This document shows, in pieces, positions 59,579 to 64,000 of a stretch of 64,000 nucleotides of DNA. The number at the start of each line of letters is the position of its first letter. Position 1 is the stretch's first letter. Source of the DNA: Burkholderiaceae bacterium 16 (GTDB taxonomy: Bacteria > Pseudomonadota > Gammaproteobacteria > Burkholderiales > Burkholderiaceae); the NCBI GenBank assembly GCA_000955785.1, contig JYOD01000019.1, forward strand, positions 80,540 to 144,539. Direction: 5' to 3'. The notes beneath the pieces are model-generated. The model was given only the letters and a program-made list of their open reading frames with translations. It was not told the DNA's origin and ran no database searches. A program made the translations under genes and the position numbers.

Positions 59579-59611
59579 GGGAAGCGGCCAGCCAGACCGC
59601 GGACGCTTCCC
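59579..59611 (-). other. Inverted repeat between dppA and dppB
   Basis: GGGAAGCG at 59579-59586 and CGCTTCCC at 59604-59611 form an 8-bp stem with a 17-nt loop, 75 nt after the dppA stop. Hairpins at this place often stabilise the binding-protein mRNA or partly end transcription, so that more DppA than membrane parts is made. There is no T-run. Inference from known transporter operons. Confidence 0.4.
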
Positions 59612-59685
59612 GCTTATACCTGCGGATGCATTCTTGTCCGGGAGCACGATCTCGTGGCCGCGCCCCCGGCGTTTCACTTGTCACT

Positions 59686-61272
59686 TCACTGCGGCTTGAA
59701 ATTGTGCGCGTACGTCCGTTCGTCGGTACGCGGCACGTACGTGATGCCCTTCTGGGTGGCCCATGTGGTCACCTGCTGATGGATCGGGATGATACCGCCA
59801 TCGTTGATGGCAATCGCGGTAGCTTCCTGCAACAGCTTGGAACGCTCGCCGTCATCCACGGTGGCCAGCGCCTTTTCCAGTACCACGTCCATCTTCGGAT
59901 TACAGTACTCGCCCCAGTTGGTCGTGCCAAAGCCCTTCTTCGGATCCTCGCAAGCCAGCAGCGCGCGCAGCGGCGAACTGACTTCGCCGGTTTGCGCGCC
60001 CCAGCCCAGCAAGCCGAACGAGAACTCGTGCTTGATGCCCTTGGACGAGTAGGTTGCCATCGGCATGCCCTCCACCTTGGTCGTAATGCCGATGCGGGTC
60101 AGGTTCTGCGCAATGGTCTGGGCAATCTTCTCGTCGTTGACGTAGCGATTGTTAGGCGTGTGCAGGGTAATACCGAAGCCGTTCGGATAGCCCGCCTCGG
60201 CCAGCAGCTTCTTGGCGCCTTCCGGGTCGTACTTGACCGTCTTCAGGTTGGGGTTGTAGCCGAACAGCGTGGGCGGCACCAGGTTGTTGGTCGGTTCGGA
60301 CAGGCCTTCCATCAAGCGGTCCTTGATGCCCTGCCGGTTGATGGCCATGCTGATGGCATTGCGCACGCGCGCATCCTTCAGCGGGTTCTTGTCCATCGGC
60401 GCGCCTTCCTTGGTGGTGATAAAGGGCGACTTGTCTTTCTTGTCATCGGTGTACAGGTAGATCACGCGGTGCGAGATCTTGGAGAAGAACGTCAGCTTGG
60501 GATCCTTGCGCACCTGCGGCAGGTCTGGCGTCGGCACGTTCTCGATGGCCTGCACGTCGCCGGACAGCAGCGCCGCCATGCGCGTGGCCGGATTCGGGAT
60601 GAAGCGCAGCGTCACCTTGTCCCAGGCGGGCTTGGGGCCCCAGTAGTCGGGGTTCTTCACCAGGTCCACACGGTCGTCGCGCGCATAGTTGACGAACTTG
60701 AAGGGGCCGGTGCCGATCATGCCCTTGCCCTGCGCGAAGTCGTCCGAGGTCAGGCCCTGCGTCGCCTTCTTCTGCACGATGAAGATCGACGTCAGGTCGT
60801 TCAGCATCAGCGGGTACGGCGTGTTGGTGGTGAGCTGGATGGTGTACTTGTCGATCACCTTCTTGTTGATGATCGCCTTGGTGTAGACGTCAAACTTGCC
60901 GGGGCTGTTCAGGATGGTGGCCGGGCGCTCGAGCGACCAGATGATGTCTTCGGTGGTGAGCTCGGAGCCATCATGGAACTTCACACCCTTGCGGATCTTG
61001 AATTCCCAGGTCAGGTTGTTGACCAGCTTCCAGGACTCGGCCAGGCCGGGAATGATCTTGCTGTCCGCGTCCATCTTCACGAGACACTCGAACATGTGCT
61101 CGGAGACGTTGATGTTCGAGAACAGGTTATAGAAATGCGGATCCATCGAGGTCGGGGGCGAACTCATGGCCAGCTTGAAATCGACCGCGTGGGCCTGGCT
61201 GGCAAAACCGAAGCTCATGGCCGCGGTTACCACCATGGCACCGAATGCCTTCTTGCATGTGCGAAGGGACAT
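59686..61272 (-). CDS. dppA: Peptide ABC transporter substrate-binding protein DppA
   Basis: A 528-residue SBP family 5 protein that delivers di- or oligopeptides to DppBC. It has a signal peptide ending AHA (about residue 29), then 'VDFKLAMSSPPTSMDPHFYNLFSNINVSEHMFECLVKMD', 'WEFKIRKGVKFHDGSELTTEDIIWSLER' and 'MIGTGPFKFVNYARDDRVDLVKNPDYWG', all typical. The ATG at 61272 gives a normal signal peptide and is preceded by GGGAG; the open frame runs 460 nt further upstream. It heads the dpp operon and is divergent from an M20 hydrolase. Confidence 0.94.
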   Translation of the reverse strand: MSLRTCKKAFGAMVVTAAMSFGFASQAHAVDFKLAMSSPPTSMDPHFYNLFSNINVSEHMFECLVKMDADSKIIPGLAESWKLVNNLTWEFKIRKGVKFHDGSELTTEDIIWSLERPATILNSPGKFDVYTKAIINKKVIDKYTIQLTTNTPYPLMLNDLTSIFIVQKKATQGLTSDDFAQGKGMIGTGPFKFVNYARDDRVDLVKNPDYWGPKPAWDKVTLRFIPNPATRMAALLSGDVQAIENVPTPDLPQVRKDPKLTFFSKISHRVIYLYTDDKKDKSPFITTKEGAPMDKNPLKDARVRNAISMAINRQGIKDRLMEGLSEPTNNLVPPTLFGYNPNLKTVKYDPEGAKKLLAEAGYPNGFGITLHTPNNRYVNDEKIAQTIAQNLTRIGITTKVEGMPMATYSSKGIKHEFSFGLLGWGAQTGEVSSPLRALLACEDPKKGFGTTNWGEYCNPKMDVVLEKALATVDDGERSKLLQEATAIAINDGGIIPIHQQVTTWATQKGITYVPRTDERTYAHNFKPQ

Positions 61273-61584
61273 CGCGCAACTCTCCCAGGGGAAAAATGGT
61301 AGCAAACAACTACTAATGGCAGCGTTGGCACATCGCGCCGGGCGCCGCATTTTGGTGCGGCTGGCTGGGCGATCAGCGGCAACGTTGCCGGGCAGGCACA
61401 TCAAGCATGAACTGTTCCAGCAGTGGACCCTGCGGGGCAATGCGGGGAAACCCCCGCGCTGTCTTGCCCGCAGTGCATCACGCGCACGCGCATAATCGCG
61501 CACTTGTGGCCTGCCGAGCGCCTGTTTTGGCGCTTTCACGCAAGCCGTCGTATGATCCGGATATCCCTCGCCCAAACTGGCATC
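61273..61584. promoter_or_regulatory. Divergent promoter region, dppA and M20 hydrolase
   Basis: A 312-nt gap between two divergent genes with related jobs. A TTTTGG...TATGAT stretch at about 61530-61556 is a possible promoter for the hydrolase. I see no convincing operator repeat or small gene. Confidence 0.35.
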
Positions 61585-62778
61585 ATGACACTCATCCCCG
61601 AAATTCTTCAGGCGCAAGCCGAGATCCGCACCATCCGACGCGACATCCACGCCCACCCGGAGCTTTGCTTCAAGGAGGAACGGACTTCCGACGTGGTGGC
61701 GCAGAGCCTCGCCGCATGGGGCATCGAAGTTCATCGCGGCCTTGGCACCACTGGCCTGGTTGGTGTGATCCGCAATGGCAATAGCGGCCGCAGCATCGGC
61801 CTGCGCGCTGATATGGATGCGCTGCCGCTACAGGAAGCCAACACCTTTGGCCACCGCTCGCAGCACGATGGTCGCATGCACGCCTGCGGCCATGACGGCC
61901 ATACGGCGATGCTGCTGGGCGCGGCGCGCTATCTGGCCGAGCACCGGAACTTCGACGGCACCATCAACCTGATTTTCCAGCCGGCCGAGGAAGGCGGCGG
62001 CGGCGCCCGCGAAATGATCAAGGACGGCCTGTTCGAACGCTTTCCCTGCGATGCCGTGTTCGGCATGCACAACTGGCCCGGCATGCCTGCCGGCAGCTTC
62101 GGCACCACGGCCGGGCCACTGATGGCGTCGAGCAACGAATTCCGCATCGTCGTGCGCGGCAAGGGCGCGCATGCTGCGCTGCCGCACAATGGCAACGATC
62201 CCGTTTTCACCGGAACGCAAATTGTCTCGGCGCTGCAAGGCATCATCACGCGCAACAAGCGTCCGATCGATGCCGCGGTGATTTCGGTCACGCAGTTCCA
62301 TGCCGGCGACGCCACCAATATCGTGCCGGATGAAGCCTGGATCGGCGGCACGGTGCGCACCTTCACCCTGCCTGTGCTGGACCTGATCGAGCGCCGCATG
62401 GAAGAAGTCGCGCGGGCTGTGGCAAGCGCGTTCGATTGCACTGTGGATTTCGAGTTTCATCGCAACTACCCACCCACCGTCAACAGTGTGGCGGAAACGG
62501 CGTTTGCCGCGGAAGTAGCAAGGGATCTGGTGGGCGCGGACAACGTCGACGACAAGATCGAGCCGACCATGGGCGCCGAGGATTTCTCCTTCATGCTTCT
62601 GGAAAAACCGGGGTGCTACCTGTTCATCGGCAATGGTGAAGGCGTGCACCGCGAAGCCGGCCATGGCCTTGGCCCGTGCATGCTGCACAACCCGAGCTAT
62701 GACTTCAACGACGAGATCCTGCCGGTTGGCTCGACCTTCTTCGTAAAGCTGGTGGAAAAGTGGCTGGCTCCTGCCTGA
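61585..62778 (+). CDS. M20-family amidohydrolase / aminoacylase
   Basis: A 397-residue M20D metallo-hydrolase of the hippurate hydrolase / N-acyl-amino-acid amidohydrolase type. Metal-binding parts are visible: 'GLRADMDALPL', 'MHACGHDGHTAMLLGAA', 'LIFQPAEEGGGGAREMIKDG' and 'TMGAEDFSFMLLEKPG'. The dimer domain is in the middle ('GKGAHAALPHNGNDPVFTGTQIV'). The ATG at 61585 gives the family N-terminus. Being divergent from a peptide ABC transporter, it probably cleaves imported peptides or N-acyl amino acids in the cytoplasm; substrate not established. Confidence 0.92.
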   Translation: MTLIPEILQAQAEIRTIRRDIHAHPELCFKEERTSDVVAQSLAAWGIEVHRGLGTTGLVGVIRNGNSGRSIGLRADMDALPLQEANTFGHRSQHDGRMHACGHDGHTAMLLGAARYLAEHRNFDGTINLIFQPAEEGGGGAREMIKDGLFERFPCDAVFGMHNWPGMPAGSFGTTAGPLMASSNEFRIVVRGKGAHAALPHNGNDPVFTGTQIVSALQGIITRNKRPIDAAVISVTQFHAGDATNIVPDEAWIGGTVRTFTLPVLDLIERRMEEVARAVASAFDCTVDFEFHRNYPPTVNSVAETAFAAEVARDLVGADNVDDKIEPTMGAEDFSFMLLEKPGCYLFIGNGEGVHREAGHGLGPCMLHNPSYDFNDEILPVGSTFFVKLVEKWLAPA

Positions 62779-62841
62779 GTACGCAGATCAGCGCCGCGCC
62801 GGCCTGCAGCGCCGGCGCGTGGTCATGACGGAGAAGCGGTA

Positions 62842-63792
62842 TCAGTCCAGCGCGATGTCGCCGTACCAGCTTTCAGCGCGGCTCTTGGTATTGTCGGTAT
62901 CGGTCATGAGGCCGATCGCAACAACCTTCCCCGGATCGGTCCCGAAGGCCTTGCGGTAGTCGGCGCGCAAGTCGCGCCGATGGCAACGCCATTCGTTGGT
63001 ATGGCGGGTACCGGAATCCACCACGATCATGCGCACGCGCTCGGTGTGCGGGTTCGACAGCACGGAGCCTTCCGGCTTGCGCCCTCCCCAAATGTACATG
63101 AGCGTGGCGTAGGGCATCTCGCGCCCTGTCGTCAGCCGCGCCATCTCGTACATCAGTTGATCCTTGAGCGAGAGACTGCCCTTGTCTCCATCGAATGCGA
63201 CGAAGATGCGCAGCGGCGAGTCCTCACGCGGGGCCTGGCTATTGTCGGCACTGCGGATCACGTCACGTGTCTTCCACGTCCAGTTCAGCATGCCCGGCTC
63301 GCGCCCCACCAACGGCACATACAGACCCGAGGCCGAACTGTCGGCTTCTGCATGCAACACCATGCGTCGGTCGACTTCGGTCAAGGTATAGCGGGTGGGA
63401 AGCTTGTTTCGGTTGACGGTCCAGGGCTGCCAGCCTGCTGGCTTGCTAAGCCCATAGGGAGCCGCCGAAAACAACGGCAGCCCCTTTAGCGTAGGGTGTT
63501 CTTCCGCCTCGCTGCCATGGTCGGCTTCCGCATGTTCCTCGCTCGTCGAAGCGAGGTCCCGAGCCGGTGGCCCGGGTGGAACCAGCGTGTCCGTCGGCGC
63601 TGCATGCCTGAGCTGTTCGATATGCCTGGCAAAGCTGCCGCAATCAATCGCCGAGGCAGCAGCCATGGCCCCAGGGCCTGATTGCGCGACCGGCGCACGC
63701 GCGGTGGACGCCGTTTCCAGTGTGCCGCAACCCGCCAAAGTAAGCGCACCTACCACGCCGGTCAGTGCCAACAGGCAAAATCTGGCCGCCAT
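62842..63792 (-). CDS. DUF3047-family lipoprotein
   Basis: A 316-residue predicted lipoprotein with signal and lipobox LTLAGC (cysteine near residue 22). A low-complexity acidic/His linker follows (about residues 45-100, 'EEHAEADHGSEAEEHP'), then a DUF3047-like domain from about residue 105: 'GWQPWTVNRNKLPTRYTL', 'LNWTWKTRDVI', 'RIFVAFDGDKGSLSLKDQ', 'YATLMYIWGG' and 'DSGTRHTNEWRCHRRDLRADYRKAFG'. The domain has no proven function. The gene stands alone, convergent with the M20 gene. Confidence 0.8.
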   Translation of the reverse strand: MAARFCLLALTGVVGALTLAGCGTLETASTARAPVAQSGPGAMAAASAIDCGSFARHIEQLRHAAPTDTLVPPGPPARDLASTSEEHAEADHGSEAEEHPTLKGLPLFSAAPYGLSKPAGWQPWTVNRNKLPTRYTLTEVDRRMVLHAEADSSASGLYVPLVGREPGMLNWTWKTRDVIRSADNSQAPREDSPLRIFVAFDGDKGSLSLKDQLMYEMARLTTGREMPYATLMYIWGGRKPEGSVLSNPHTERVRMIVVDSGTRHTNEWRCHRRDLRADYRKAFGTDPGKVVAIGLMTDTDNTKSRAESWYGDIALD

Positions 63793-63863
63793 TGATCCCC
63801 CGCCTGGATGCCACTGCCGGCCACGCCCTCTCGCGCTCGCCGGCATTGGATCTTTGAAATCTT

Positions 63864-63894
63864 TCGAACTGCGTCAATGCATCGAACTGCGTCA
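63864..63894. repeat. 13-bp direct repeat upstream of the DUF3047 gene
   Basis: TCGAACTGCGTCA occurs at 63864-63876 and 63882-63894, 18 bp apart. It lies 72-102 nt upstream of the DUF3047 start codon, where a promoter or regulator site could be. The rest of the right edge to 64000 shows no supported gene. Confidence 0.5.
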
Positions 63895-64000
63895 CGGGGG
63901 ACTGCGCCCTCGCTTGGACCTACGGTAACAGAACGATATGGGGGAAGGAAGACTCCAGTACCCTGACTGGGGGGACTTCTGCGACAGCGTAAATCGCCGC

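Noticed and set aside
58351..61302. A 983-codon open frame antisense to dppB and dppA
   Set aside because: It covers two clear transporter genes on the other strand, has no recognisable domain and no ribosome-binding site; a mirror frame.

Overview
The window looks like a piece of the main chromosome of a GC-rich betaproteobacterium of the Burkholderiaceae, most like Cupriavidus or Ralstonia. The evidence is gene order (ispB, tRNA-Pro, pilBCD, coaE, zapD, yacG; argJ, secA; a complete dcw cluster ending at lpxC), a Burkholderiales-type porin, a Tct/Bug-type solute-binding protein and high-GC codon use. The genus is inferred from recall of gene order and protein style, not from a search. No insertion sequence, prophage, CRISPR array or rRNA was seen.

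Region by region. 1-2.9 kb: ispB (octaprenyl diphosphate synthase), then a small accessory patch with a frameshifted membrane protein and a divergent winged-helix regulator, then tRNA-Pro(CGG) with a strong terminator. 3.2-9.1 kb, plus strand: pilB-pilC-pilD (type IV pilus motor, platform and prepilin peptidase), coaE, zapD and yacG. 9.1-15.9 kb, minus strand: a Nudix hydrolase, a DUF815-type ATPase, argJ, secA and a frameshifted M23 peptidase, with a DciA-like gene divergent from it. 16.6-36.5 kb, minus strand: lpxC, a peroxiredoxin and the full division and cell-wall cluster, read mraZ-rsmH-ftsL-ftsI-murE-murF-mraY-murD-ftsW-murG-murC-ddl-ftsQ-ftsA-ftsZ. Eight junctions overlap by exactly 4 nt, and a four-box MraZ operator sits upstream of mraZ. 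36.8-41.2 kb: coq7, a porin, a Tct-type binding protein, a MarR regulator and a glycine-rich lipoprotein.

41.2-50.5 kb is the most distinctive accessory region. It holds fadD with an upstream TetR regulator. Divergent from the regulator is a second acyl-CoA synthetase, followed by a single-polypeptide acyl-CoA carboxylase (biotin carboxylase, biotin carrier and carboxyltransferase in 1103 residues) and a periplasmic binding protein. Two near-identical 12-bp operators, 20 bp apart, lie between the TetR gene and the synthetase. The set reads as an uptake, CoA-activation and alpha-carboxylation pathway for an unidentified carboxylic acid.

50.5-64 kb: a translationally overlapping pair of molybdopterin oxidoreductase and metallo-aminopeptidase lipoprotein, a second orphan binding protein, a complete dpp-type peptide ABC transporter (dppA-B-C-D-F) divergent from an M20 amidohydrolase (peptide import next to peptide or acyl-amino-acid hydrolysis), and a DUF3047 lipoprotein.
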